From assembly GCA_021771715.1 (NCBI GenBank), contig JAETOO010000004.1, forward strand, positions 124,001 through 188,000: a DNA stretch of 64,000 nt, given 5' to 3'. Positions 42,503 through 51,367 of the stretch are shown here, piece by piece. Position 1 is the first letter of the stretch, and each line of letters begins with the position of its first letter. This DNA comes from Oscillospiraceae bacterium (GTDB lineage Bacteria > Bacillota > Clostridia > Lachnospirales > Lachnospiraceae). The notes beneath the pieces are model-generated. The model saw only the letters and a list, made by a program, of their open reading frames with translations, was not told the DNA's origin and searched no databases. The translations under genes were made by a program, and so were the position numbers.

Positions 42503-43417
42503 TTAGAACAGCGCATTCTCCGGATCCTTTTTGCGCACGACAAAGTTTGCAAGCATCACGAGCACAAAACCTACCAGCGACTGATACACGCCCGCTGCGG
42601 AGGACATCGCGATATTTCCCTGCTCCATCAGTCCGCGGTATACGTACGTATCGATCGTCTGCGTCGTAGAATACAGCGCGCCCGTGTTCAGCGGCACCTG
42701 ATAGAACAGTCCGAAATCCGAGTAGAAAATCCTTCCGATCGCCATCAGCGTCATGATGATGATCGTCGGCCTCAGAAGCGGAAGCGTGATCGAGAAAATC
42801 TGTCGGAGCTTGCCCGCGCCGTCGATCTTTGCCGCCTCATAGATGCCTTTGTCAATCCCGGCAATTCCCGCCATGTAGACGATCGCATTGTAGCCGGCAT
42901 TTTTCCAGAGATATACGATAATCAGAACCAATGGCCAGTATGCAGGTTTTCCATACCAGTCCGGTCCTCCGCCGCCCAGCAACGTATTATTCACAAAGCC
43001 GTTGCTCGAGCTCAGCAGCGCGTACACCAGATACGCAGTGACGACCCAAGAGAGAAGATGCGGGAACAACAGCACCGACTGAAAAAATTTCCCGCGCAGC
43101 ATCTCACCCAGCTCGTGCAGCAGGATCGCCAGCAGCACCGAGAACGCCGTGCCGATCACAATGAACGCAAAATTGTACAGGATCGTATTTCTCGTTATGA
43201 TCCAGGCATCATTTGTGATAAACAGGAAACGGAAATTGTCCAGCCCCACCCACGGGCTCTTCCAGATTCCCTTCGCGTAGCTGAAATTCTTAAATGCGAT
43301 GAAAATGCCCAGAATCGGTATGTAGTTATTGATCAGCAGATATACCATGCCTGGCAGCCCGATTAGAAACAGCGAAACAGTACTGTTGCTGACGCGCTTT
43401 TTCTTTTTTCTTTCCAT
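42503..43417 (-). CDS. Sugar ABC transporter permease, LplB type
   Basis: 304-aa permease with six helices; the docking motif is GIYEAAKIDGAGKLRQIFSITLP. The ATG at 43417 has GGAGGAG upstream and gives the usual Lys-rich N-terminus MERKKKKR. It lies 70 bases downstream of the binding-protein gene; a hairpin in this gap probably lowers permease expression relative to the binding protein. Confidence 0.94.
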   Translation of the reverse strand: MERKKKKRVSNSTVSLFLIGLPGMVYLLINNYIPILGIFIAFKNFSYAKGIWKSPWVGLDNFRFLFITNDAWIITRNTILYNFAFIVIGTAFSVLLAILLHELGEMLRGKFFQSVLLFPHLLSWVVTAYLVYALLSSSNGFVNNTLLGGGGPDWYGKPAYWPLVLIIVYLWKNAGYNAIVYMAGIAGIDKGIYEAAKIDGAGKLRQIFSITLPLLRPTIIIMTLMAIGRIFYSDFGLFYQVPLNTGALYSTTQTIDTYVYRGLMEQGNIAMSSAAGVYQSLVGFVLVMLANFVVRKKDPENALF

Positions 43418-43438
43418 GAGAACTCCTCCTCTCAGAGA

Positions 43439-43464
43439 AAGGGATGCGAAAGTCCGCATCCCTT
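43439..43464 (-). terminator. Attenuating hairpin between binding protein and permeases
   Basis: AAGGGATGCG/CGCATCCCTT followed on the minus strand by TCTCT. Partial termination here would keep binding protein in excess over permeases, a common arrangement. Confidence 0.6.
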
Positions 43465-43487
43465 CATAGCTGTCCCTTCTGTCACAC

Positions 43488-44978
43488 TCATGACTGGCTT
43501 GCAAGCCAAGCATCCAGCTGGTCCTGCTTCAGTGCAAGCAGCTTGTCCAACCCTGCCGCGTACAGTCTCTTATTCATCTCCTCGAGCGTCTCATCCACGT
43601 CGACCGCGCCTACCCACAGTGCTTTCTTGTACTCATTCACAATATTCGTGCACGCCGTGTACTCCGCCTGCAGGCTGCTGTAATCGAACGGGAACCCGTA
43701 GTATCTGGAATGCTCGCCTGCGTAGTTGCGCTCCATCGTCGCCTTGAGCGCATCGCCGCTCTCTCCGCCCGGCACCGGATGTGCCAGCCACTTATTGCCC
43801 CAGTAGAAATAGTCCATATTGTTCGTGTACTTCACACTGTTCAGATCGGTGTATCCCTCCGGCGCTACCGCGAAGCCTTCCTCGTTCATCACGTAGTCCA
43901 CGCCTTCCTCACCGAAGATCAGCAGGTTGTCCACATAAGAGTCGGTATAGAGAAGATTCAGGAACTTGCAGGCCGCGGACGGCGCCTCGCTCATCGAGTT
44001 GACCATCCAGCCGTCGCTGCTGCCGGCCCACACCATCGACTCCGCAATCTGTACATTGTCAAACGGGTGACCATAGTTGTTCGTGTACTGCGACGCAATC
44101 TTCGGATTGCCCAGACCACAGAACGTACCAAAGCAATTTCCGGACATCAGAAGCTCCGCCATCGTCGCCGTCGTCGTCGCCGCGTCGCTCGCATAGTAGC
44201 CTGCCTCATACCAGCTTCTGGTCAGATTGCACAGCTCCTTAAAATCATCCGTCTCAAACAGGTTCACGACGGTCGGATCATCCTGGTATGCAACTCCTGC
44301 GATCGGGTACGCGATATTATCGCTGAGCGGGTCAATGCCGAGCATCTTGCCCAGATAATTCTCCAGCAGCGCATTTGCACGGTTCGGATCGATGATGATC
44401 ATATCCGGATACGCCTCTTTTACCGCGGCGAACACTGCGGTCATGTCCATCGGCGTCTTCACCTGACTCATGTCGATGCCGAGCTCCTCGACGATATCCG
44501 AACGGTAGATAAAGCCGCCCGGCACATAGTTCGAACCCATGCTGATAATTCCATATACTCTTCCGTCTACCGTAGTCGGATTCAACATGCCGTCGTAGAT
44601 AATCTCCTTAGTCTCCTTGAGCTCGTCCTCGAAGTAATCGGTGATATCCAGCGCCGTGCCGTCCTGGATGTACGGCAGGTTCGAGGTGCCCTGTGCCTTG
44701 AACAGATCGACCTGTTCGCCGGATGCCAGCATCAGATTGACCTGGTTCATATAGTCTGCGTTGGAAAAAAGTACGAGATCGACCTTGGTGTTGATCTTTT
44801 CCACCGTGTACTCGTTGATCAGATCCTCGATCCGCTGCAGCTCGCTCGCTTCCGGGATGTTGTTCTGCGTCATGTACGCGAACACGATCTCCTCCACGTC
44901 TCCCTCCGCCGCTGCCATCGGAGCCATCGCCCCGGCCATCAGCACTGCCGTCAGCGCGGCAATCCTTGATTTCTTCAT
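43488..44978 (-). CDS. Extracellular solute-binding protein of the sugar ABC system
   Basis: 496-aa protein of the LplA class. Residues 1–24 are a signal peptide (MKKSRIAAL, hydrophobic core, MAAAEG) that looks like a standard signal-peptidase I site. No lipobox Cys follows, which is unusual for a Gram-positive binding protein. The mature protein opens with IVFAYMTQNNIPEASE, and its Trp/Tyr-rich second half fits sugar binding. AAAGGAGG precedes the ATG. The upstream YesM/YesN system is the probable regulator. The substrate is unknown. Confidence 0.9.
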   Translation of the reverse strand: MKKSRIAALTAVLMAGAMAPMAAAEGDVEEIVFAYMTQNNIPEASELQRIEDLINEYTVEKINTKVDLVLFSNADYMNQVNLMLASGEQVDLFKAQGTSNLPYIQDGTALDITDYFEDELKETKEIIYDGMLNPTTVDGRVYGIISMGSNYVPGGFIYRSDIVEELGIDMSQVKTPMDMTAVFAAVKEAYPDMIIIDPNRANALLENYLGKMLGIDPLSDNIAYPIAGVAYQDDPTVVNLFETDDFKELCNLTRSWYEAGYYASDAATTTATMAELLMSGNCFGTFCGLGNPKIASQYTNNYGHPFDNVQIAESMVWAGSSDGWMVNSMSEAPSAACKFLNLLYTDSYVDNLLIFGEEGVDYVMNEEGFAVAPEGYTDLNSVKYTNNMDYFYWGNKWLAHPVPGGESGDALKATMERNYAGEHSRYYGFPFDYSSLQAEYTACTNIVNEYKKALWVGAVDVDETLEEMNKRLYAAGLDKLLALKQDQLDAWLASQS

Positions 44979-45186
44979 TTCCTGTTTCCTCCTTTATGCG
45001 TTGTGTAGACAGGCATTCCGCCCCACTTTGGCCACCGCACAGACTTCCATCCGCCTGCGGCGACGCTCTTTTTGATGTCTCTACTATAGCAGGAAAAAAA
45101 AGAAAGTTCTTATGCGAATCGGCACAAAAACTTTCATTTTTTTGACTGATTTTCCTGATCGGATTCCGCCCGCGCCGCACTCCAAT

Positions 45187-46794
45187 CTATGAAATTCCCC
45201 CTCCTCCATCCTGCCGGCAGCGCCGCTTATACTCGGCCGGAGATACCCCGGCATATCGCTTGAAGGTGGCGGAAAAATACGGCATGTTCTCGTAGCCCAG
45301 GTCCAGCGCGATCTCCGTAATCTTCCGGTTCGTCGTCCGCAGCAGCTGCTTCGCCCTGTCTGTGCGCAGTGTGTGGATGTAATCGTTGATATTCAGTCCG
45401 ACCTCCTTTTTGAATACCTTACCCACGTACTCGGGGGAAAAGTGGACCAGATCGGCGAGCTCCGCCCGCGAGATCGGTTCCGTATAGTGCTGCCGGATAT
45501 AGTCGATCAGCACATCCGCCACACCCTTTCCCGTCTCCCGGTCGCGGATTTCGTCGAACGCCTTGTTCACAGCACCCGCACACCACCGTATCATGCCAAG
45601 CTCTGATGTCAGCGCGCGCTCCCGCATTTTCATATAGCCCTCGTCTGAGATAAATACCCCGGCGTCGAGCTGATGCTTCCACAGAAATATGTCGATCATC
45701 CTCGTCAGCTCGAGCTGAAAATACTGCATATACGCCAGGCTGTGATTTTTCCGGTTCTCAGAGAGCACCGACTGCAGATATTCCAGAAGCCGGACCCGCT
45801 CCCCCTTTTCCAGATACTGCAGCACCACCTGTCCGTCCAGCGGATTGCCGTCTAAATGTCTGCTCTCCCGCCGCTCCTCGAAAAAGATGATCTCTCCGTC
45901 GTCGTACACGTGCGCTCCGTCAAACTCCTGCATTCTCGTTTTCTGATGCGCCAGCTCTGTCAGCCGGCACTCCTCTGAGATATAACCCGCGAGAAGCGCA
46001 TGCTGCAGCCCTCCGCCGTACATCTTCAGTGTCTCCTGCAGCCTGGAACACCTCTCCTGAAGCTCCTCCCGCGCATACTGCGACGCGAGCGCCATGTAGT
46101 ACTCAATCTCCGCCCGGCCCTCCCAGGAAACGACGCGCTCCATGTTGATATCCGGCGTGAACAGCTCCGCTGCCGTATTCTCCAGGATAAACTGATAGGC
46201 CCGCCTGCTCCCCGGTTCCTCCAAAAGCTCCGGATTGACACGGAACAACAGCAGACGCCAGTGCTCCCCGAGATCGATCCCCAGCTCCACCAGTTCCAGC
46301 TCCCGGCGAAGCTGCTCCGGATCCTCCGGCGTCCTTCCCTGCAGCAGCCGTCTCCAGAAATCCTGCTGCAGTTTGCGCCTGCCGTAGCTCTGTTGGCTCT
46401 TCATGCGTTCCAGCTGTTTCCGCTTCCGGATCCGCTCGGTCACGGCAAAGAGCGCATTGTTAATCTTCTGCAGGTCGATCGGCTTGACCAGGTAGTTCGC
46501 CGCGCCGGTGCGGACCGCCTCCACGGCGTACTCAAACTTCTCATGGCTCGTCAGAAAGACACACTCCGTCCCGGCACAGTGCTCCCGCACCCAGGAGAAC
46601 AGCGACAGACCGCTCTCCCCGGGCATCTCAATATCACACAGCAGCAGCTCGACCGCTGCGCGCTGCAGGATCTCCCGCGCTCCGCACGCATCGTACGCCG
46701 TGTAGATCTCATCAATTCCCAGTCTCTCCCGATCCAGATTCTCCCGCAGCACCTCTGTTGTAATTACCTCATCATCCACGATCAGTAAGTTCAT
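45187..46794 (-). CDS. YesN-type response regulator with AraC output domain
   Basis: 535 aa. The receiver (about 1–125) has Asp7/Asp8, phosphorylation site Asp54 in LCDIEMPGESG, and Lys in YLVKPIDL. A long middle domain of about 290 residues is typical of the YesN group. The C-terminal AraC domain (about 430–530) has ISRAELADLVHFSPEYVGKVF and ITEIALDLGYENMPYFSATF. It starts one base after the yesM stop. It should activate the binding-protein/permease genes about 210 bases downstream. Confidence 0.93.
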   Translation of the reverse strand: MNLLIVDDEVITTEVLRENLDRERLGIDEIYTAYDACGAREILQRAAVELLLCDIEMPGESGLSLFSWVREHCAGTECVFLTSHEKFEYAVEAVRTGAANYLVKPIDLQKINNALFAVTERIRKRKQLERMKSQQSYGRRKLQQDFWRRLLQGRTPEDPEQLRRELELVELGIDLGEHWRLLLFRVNPELLEEPGSRRAYQFILENTAAELFTPDINMERVVSWEGRAEIEYYMALASQYAREELQERCSRLQETLKMYGGGLQHALLAGYISEECRLTELAHQKTRMQEFDGAHVYDDGEIIFFEERRESRHLDGNPLDGQVVLQYLEKGERVRLLEYLQSVLSENRKNHSLAYMQYFQLELTRMIDIFLWKHQLDAGVFISDEGYMKMRERALTSELGMIRWCAGAVNKAFDEIRDRETGKGVADVLIDYIRQHYTEPISRAELADLVHFSPEYVGKVFKKEVGLNINDYIHTLRTDRAKQLLRTTNRKITEIALDLGYENMPYFSATFKRYAGVSPAEYKRRCRQDGGGGIS

Positions 46795-46795
46795 C

Positions 46796-48745
46796 TTATC
46801 CTCCGTCCTCTGTTTCTTTCAGGTCCGCACAAGCTGCCTTTGTCGTGGGATGCTGACCGGTCAGCCCCTTTCGCACGCTGCGAGGGATCCACACAAGGAT
46901 GCGCTTACCCTCCTCGCTCTCGTTCTCCAGCCGCAGCAGCCCCTCCTGCTCATACATGATCCACAGAATATTCTTCGTGTGTGCCAGCCCGATCCCCTGG
47001 CCGTCAGGCCGTTTCTGTACATCCTCCCCCGGACGCTCCACGTCACCCGGCCGTGCATTTTCTCCGTTGATCCGCTCCACCACCTCCTCGGGGAAGCGTT
47101 TTCCGGAATCCATGATCGCAATCCGCAGCATCTCCTGCCCATTGTGCAGGTCCGCAGAACACACCACGAAGATATCCAGGAATGCATTCTGTCCCGCCGC
47201 GTGCTTGAACACATTTTCCATGAAGGTGTGCAGGAGCATCTGCGGTACCGGATAACCCCGCAGCTCATCCGGCACCTGAAAATACGCGTAAAAGCTCTCC
47301 CCATACAGAAAGCGCTGCATACTCAGATATTTTGACACACCGTCAAGCTCCTCCGAGAGCGGCACGGTGTACAGCCCCGCCCGGAACATATAGCGGATAT
47401 TTTCGGAAAATGCCTGCACAAACCGTCGTATCTCCTCTGTCTTTCCCTGATATGCCATACTGTTGATCGTCGAGAGCGCATTGAGGAAAAAGTGCGGCTT
47501 CAGCTGCATGTGCAGGTATTTCAGCTCCGAATCCTTCAGCAGAAGCTTCTCCTCATACTCCCTGACCTTCAACTCCAGAATCGTGTCCAGCATCGTCCCG
47601 TACGCCTCTCTCATCTCTCTAAGCTCCCTGCTCCTGCAGACATAGGAGGGGCGTACCTTGAGATCCCCCTGCTGAATCTTCTCCGAGGTCTCAAAGAGAT
47701 CACGGATCGGCGCCACGACCTCCCGCCGGATAAAGCGCAGATACCAGCCCAGGAACAGCACGGACGAAAGCAGCAGCACCAGAATCAACACAAACAGCGG
47801 CGACTGGCCCAGCAGATCCGGCGTTTCCATCCGGCAGACCACATAGTATGCCCCGTCCAGGATCGCTCGCTCCTGATACGCATATCTTGCGCTTTTTCCC
47901 TGCTCATCCCATCTCGCCCCAAACTCCAGCAGCGCCTCCGCCTGGTCCGTCCCCTGCTGCTTTGGCCTGCCTGCTCCCTGTTGCGGCAGCGCCTCCGCCG
48001 CCCGATCTGCCTCCTGCTGCTCTGGCTGGTCTGCTCCCTGCTGCGGCAGCGTCTCCGGCTCGTCCGATCCCTGCTGCGAATTTGAGCTGCAGATGAGTCG
48101 GTGGGAGCCATCGAGAATAAAAAAGTCGACCGTCTGGTCCGGCCTCGTCAGATCCTGCCCATAGGTCAGAATCTGGCGGATCCGGTCCTCCGAAATCAAC
48201 GCCGCCAGCACCACCTCTCCATAACAGAAGTACGTCTTTACCAGATAGCCTCTTCCATTCAGCTGCGCCGCGCGCCAGCGGCTGTCCTCCTCCTCCCGGT
48301 CCAGCTCCGCCCGCAGGTAGGCAGAGACCTCCGTCAGATCCTGGTAGCTGATATTCCCGCTGCGCGAGATCATCAGATCCGAGCTCTCTCCCAGTATGGC
48401 GTATGCATCCGTCCGTCCCGAGGCATCTCGGCATTCCTCCAGCCGCTCCAGCAGGCGGTTCGTGATCCGCCAGCGCTGCAGTGAGGAGGCGCTCTTCAGC
48501 TGGCGGAACCCGCTGCGTTCCGAGAGCAGTTCCCGCAGATTCCGCTCCGTCTCGACCAACGCCTCCTCCAGATTGGCGCAGTACATATTCTGGATATATC
48601 TCATCGCCTCCTCGCTGCGCTCCTGCATCATCATCGACCCATAGCAGCCGTAGACGCCCATCATCAAAAGCTGCAGCACCAAGAGCAGAATCAGCGCCAG
48701 TATCAAAATCCGCCCCAACCTCAGCCGTCTGTCCTTCTCCCTCAT
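46796..48745 (-). CDS. YesM-type sensor histidine kinase with repeat-bearing sensor domain
   Basis: 649 aa. TM1 at about 10–32, an outer sensor domain to about 310, TM2 at about 312–335, HAMP (about 335–390), the His_kinase domain with His418 in QLKPHFFLNAL, and an ATPase domain near the end (GQGIGLAHTKNILWIMYE). Residues about 223–272 of the sensor are a Gln/Glu/Ala/Pro-rich tandem insert. The start at 48745 is set by GGGGAGG 5 bases upstream. Cotranscribed with yesN. It likely senses extracellular oligosaccharide or binding-protein state. Confidence 0.92.
   Translation of the reverse strand: MREKDRRLRLGRILILALILLLVLQLLMMGVYGCYGSMMMQERSEEAMRYIQNMYCANLEEALVETERNLRELLSERSGFRQLKSASSLQRWRITNRLLERLEECRDASGRTDAYAILGESSDLMISRSGNISYQDLTEVSAYLRAELDREEEDSRWRAAQLNGRGYLVKTYFCYGEVVLAALISEDRIRQILTYGQDLTRPDQTVDFFILDGSHRLICSSNSQQGSDEPETLPQQGADQPEQQEADRAAEALPQQGAGRPKQQGTDQAEALLEFGARWDEQGKSARYAYQERAILDGAYYVVCRMETPDLLGQSPLFVLILVLLLSSVLFLGWYLRFIRREVVAPIRDLFETSEKIQQGDLKVRPSYVCRSRELREMREAYGTMLDTILELKVREYEEKLLLKDSELKYLHMQLKPHFFLNALSTINSMAYQGKTEEIRRFVQAFSENIRYMFRAGLYTVPLSEELDGVSKYLSMQRFLYGESFYAYFQVPDELRGYPVPQMLLHTFMENVFKHAAGQNAFLDIFVVCSADLHNGQEMLRIAIMDSGKRFPEEVVERINGENARPGDVERPGEDVQKRPDGQGIGLAHTKNILWIMYEQEGLLRLENESEEGKRILVWIPRSVRKGLTGQHPTTKAACADLKETEDGG
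47930..48075 (-). repeat. 60-bp tandem repeat inside the YesM-type gene
   Basis: About 2.3 units of 60 bp; CTGCTCCCTG recurs at 47971 and 48031. In frame, the unit encodes variants of ALPQQGAGRPKQQGTDQAEA (20 aa) in the extracellular sensor region. Confidence 0.8.
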
Positions 48746-48789
48746 CACAGCCTCCCCACACACCGCGGCGCAACCCGCGTTTTCTGTCT

Positions 48790-48920
48790 CTTCCCGGTAC
48801 AATTCGTTTCTTCTATATATGATTCTTCCCGGTACAATCTGTTTCTTCTATATATATAATCCTTCCCGGTACAATTCGTTTCTTCTATTGTAATTCCTCC
48901 CGGTACAATCCGTTTCTTCT
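48790..48920 (-). repeat. Tandem array, four units of 34–37 bp, in the yesM leader
   Basis: Units begin near 48790, 48825, 48862 and 48896, each with the block TCCCGGTACAATYYGTTTCTTCTAT and an AT-rich tail (given here as one degenerate consensus of the four). The array lies between the promoter (48921–48949) and the yesM start. Each unit's AT tail resembles a -10 box on the minus strand. Confidence 0.88.
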
Positions 48921-48949
48921 ATTATAATTATAGTCCGTCTTTGATGCAA
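48921..48949 (-). promoter_or_regulatory. Predicted promoter of the yesM–yesN operon
   Basis: Minus-strand TTGCAT, 17-base spacer, TATAAT. The last repeat tail merges with the -10 box, so the array may have grown from it. Confidence 0.7.
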
Positions 48950-49032
48950 TTACTCAAAAGTTATGTCTTTCCCGGTAATTATTACACGATGGCATCTTCC
49001 TATCTGCCGCGGCAGCCGCTGCACCGGAAATG

Positions 49033-49069
49033 AAAAACGAGAGGTCGCCTTTCCTCAAGGTGCCTCTCG
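49033..49069 (-). terminator. Intrinsic terminator of the GH13 gene
   Basis: CGAGAGG/CCTCTCG with an extended inner stem, followed on the minus strand by TTTTTCATTT, 120 bases past the stop. Nothing else is seen in 48950–49188. Confidence 0.75.
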
Positions 49070-49188
49070 CTGATTCCTGTTTCTGTCCCTGACTTCCCTG
49101 TGCCCGTCTTTTCCTCTGTGTCCCGAAAGTGCGCTGTCTCATCATCAGCCAACCGCGACCGACACCACTTACCTGTCAGTTTCAAGCC

Positions 49189-51246
49189 TCAATGCTCCAG
49201 CTTTTTCAAATAATAGTACCCAAACGCCGGGATATCCACGCCGCACGCCTTCATCTGCCTGCCGGAGATCAGATCGACATAGTCCCCGTCATTCTCGTTG
49301 ATCCACGCGGTCTTGTCGTACTCGCTGAAATTGAACAGCCCGTAGATCTTGTCCCCGTCATAGTAGCGGCCGATACACAGGACGCCCTTCTCCCAGGTCT
49401 CGACCGTCCAGGTGTCCGCGTAGGACACAAAGACCTTCTCCTCCCTGCGCAGCTGCTCGAGCTTTTGCAGGCCCTGGAACAGTTTTCCCTCTACCGTTTC
49501 CGGATCGTTTCTCCGCCCGGCCAGTTCCCAGTTCAGCGCGCCGCGGTGGATGTAGCGGGAATCCTCCGCCTTGTGCGGGTCATCCTTGTAGGTATAGTCA
49601 TTGAGCTGCGCGATCTCATCGCCGGAGTAGAGCACCGGGATTCCCGACTGCATGAACATGTACGCGTGCAGCATCAGATCCTTGCGGATCGCCAGCTCCA
49701 TCGCCGCGTCGTCCTGCTCAAAGCCGGCCTTCTCCACGCCACACATCGAGGCGGTCGTCCCGCAGAAGCGCGCATCCCCGCTGACCGGGTCAGAATTGTA
49801 CAGCTCGCCGCGGCTCGTGCTCGCCCCGGCATACCCCTGGAAATAATCGTTCAGGTACTGCTTATGCGAGCGCTCTCCCATGCCCTGGGATGCCAGCGTC
49901 GGGTAATCCAGCCCCCAGCCGATATCGTCATGGCAGCGCAGATAGTTCAGGAACACGTACTCCTTCGGCAGACCGTTTACGATATCCAGCTGTTTTTTCA
50001 GCAGACTGACATCGCGCGTCGCAACTGTGTGCCACGTCGTCGCCATCGTCGTCACATTGTAGAGCATGTGGCACTCCGGCTTCTCGACCGTCCCGAAGTA
50101 CGGCACGACCTTCTCCGGCTCCATGACGACCTCGCCGAGCAGCAGGATGCCCGGGCAGACGATCTCGCCGATCATGCGCATCATACGCACGATCGTGTGC
50201 ACCTGCCTCAGATTGCGGCACTGCGTTCCCAGTTCCTTCCAGATATACGGCACCGCGTCGATCCGGATGATATCGATTCCCTTGTTCGCCAGGAACAGGA
50301 AATTGTACATCATCTCATTGAAAACCCGCGGATTGCGGTAATTCAGGTCCCACTGATACGGATAGAACGAGGTCATGACGTAATGTCCGGCATCCGGCAG
50401 CCAGGTGAAATTGCCGGGCGCCGTCGTCGGAAATACCTGCGGCACCGTCTTCTCAAACTCCGCCGGAATCGCCCAGTTGTCAAAGAAGAAGTAGCGGCTC
50501 ATGTACTCTCCATCGCCCTGGCGCGCCTTTTTCGCCCACTCGTGGTCCTCCGAGGTGTGGTTCATCACAAAATCCATGCAGACGTTGATCTTTCTCTCAT
50601 GGCACGCGCCGGTCAGGCTCTCGAGATCCTCCATCGTGCCGAGCTTCTCCTGCACCTTGCGAAAATCCGACACCGCATAACCGCCGTCCGAGCGCCCCTC
50701 CGGCGTGTCGAGGAACGGCATCAGATGGATGTAGTTCACACCGCACTGCTCGATATAGTCGAGCTTCGCCTCGACGCCCTTCATGTTCCCGGCAAAATTG
50801 TCGATGTAGAACATCATGCCCATCATGTCATTCTGCTTGTACCAGTCCGGGCGTGCCTCGCGCTCCGCATCGGAAGCGCGCAGCTGCGCATCCCGCTCCA
50901 GATAAAACTGCTTCATATTGTCGCACAGCTCCGCGAACATCGAACCGTTATTGTAGAGCTCCATGTACAGCCAGCGCAGCTCCTCCAAATGCCGCGCAAA
51001 CCGCCGGTCATACACCGCCTCCGCCGACTCATGCATCGCCTGTGCGCCGGAGGGCTTGCTCTCAGCCTTTCCTTCAACGGCCCGATTTCCCTCCTGTGCA
51101 TCAGTGGGCTCGCTCTCGGCCTTTATCTCGACCGCCTGAGCCTCTGCACGCACCTCCTCGGTCTGCTCCGCCGCTACCGGCTTGCTCTGCGCAGCCTTCG
51201 CCTTCACAGTTCTCTTTGTGTTTCCTGCTTTCTTTCCCTTTTTCAT
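49189..51246 (-). CDS. Amylosucrase-family glycoside hydrolase (GH13, subfamily 4-like)
   Basis: 685-aa alpha-amylase-fold enzyme. Order and motifs match amylosucrase or sucrose hydrolase: NDMMGMMFYIDNFAGNMKG, RSDGGYAVSDFRKV, DFVMNHTSEDHEWA, then nucleophile Asp330 in IIRIDAVPY, acid/base Glu372 in LLGEVV and Asp440 in RCHDDIGW, all present. It may split sucrose or transfer its glucose to a glucan. The first 75 residues are Lys/Ala/Glu-rich, disordered-looking and partly repeated; no signal peptide is evident, so it is cytoplasmic. A single-gene transcript with its own terminator. Confidence 0.9.
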   Translation of the reverse strand: MKKGKKAGNTKRTVKAKAAQSKPVAAEQTEEVRAEAQAVEIKAESEPTDAQEGNRAVEGKAESKPSGAQAMHESAEAVYDRRFARHLEELRWLYMELYNNGSMFAELCDNMKQFYLERDAQLRASDAEREARPDWYKQNDMMGMMFYIDNFAGNMKGVEAKLDYIEQCGVNYIHLMPFLDTPEGRSDGGYAVSDFRKVQEKLGTMEDLESLTGACHERKINVCMDFVMNHTSEDHEWAKKARQGDGEYMSRYFFFDNWAIPAEFEKTVPQVFPTTAPGNFTWLPDAGHYVMTSFYPYQWDLNYRNPRVFNEMMYNFLFLANKGIDIIRIDAVPYIWKELGTQCRNLRQVHTIVRMMRMIGEIVCPGILLLGEVVMEPEKVVPYFGTVEKPECHMLYNVTTMATTWHTVATRDVSLLKKQLDIVNGLPKEYVFLNYLRCHDDIGWGLDYPTLASQGMGERSHKQYLNDYFQGYAGASTSRGELYNSDPVSGDARFCGTTASMCGVEKAGFEQDDAAMELAIRKDLMLHAYMFMQSGIPVLYSGDEIAQLNDYTYKDDPHKAEDSRYIHRGALNWELAGRRNDPETVEGKLFQGLQKLEQLRREEKVFVSYADTWTVETWEKGVLCIGRYYDGDKIYGLFNFSEYDKTAWINENDGDYVDLISGRQMKACGVDIPAFGYYYLKKLEH
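51030..51130 (-). repeat. Two 54-bp repeats in the GH13 N-terminal extension
   Basis: Two in-frame 54-bp units (TGTGC anchors at 51041 and 51095) encode EIKAESEPTDAQEGNRAV and EGKAESKPSGAQAMHESA. Confidence 0.75.
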
Positions 51247-51367
51247 CCTTCTGCCTCTCGTTTCCTATATTCAATCGCTTTCGCGTAATTTCCTGTCTTA
51301 CATGAGCGCTCTGCCGACATTCCACGCTGTATCGCCATCAGTTTCTCAGTCTTTTCCCTGTCTTCCG

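Noticed and set aside
48790-48932. Regularly spaced repeats that might be a CRISPR array
   Set aside because: Units are directly adjacent with no unique spacers between them, are degenerate, and no cas genes are present. They are plain tandem repeats.
49129-51288. 719-codon plus-strand frame opposite the GH13 gene
   Set aside because: All catalytic motifs are on the minus strand; this frame has none.
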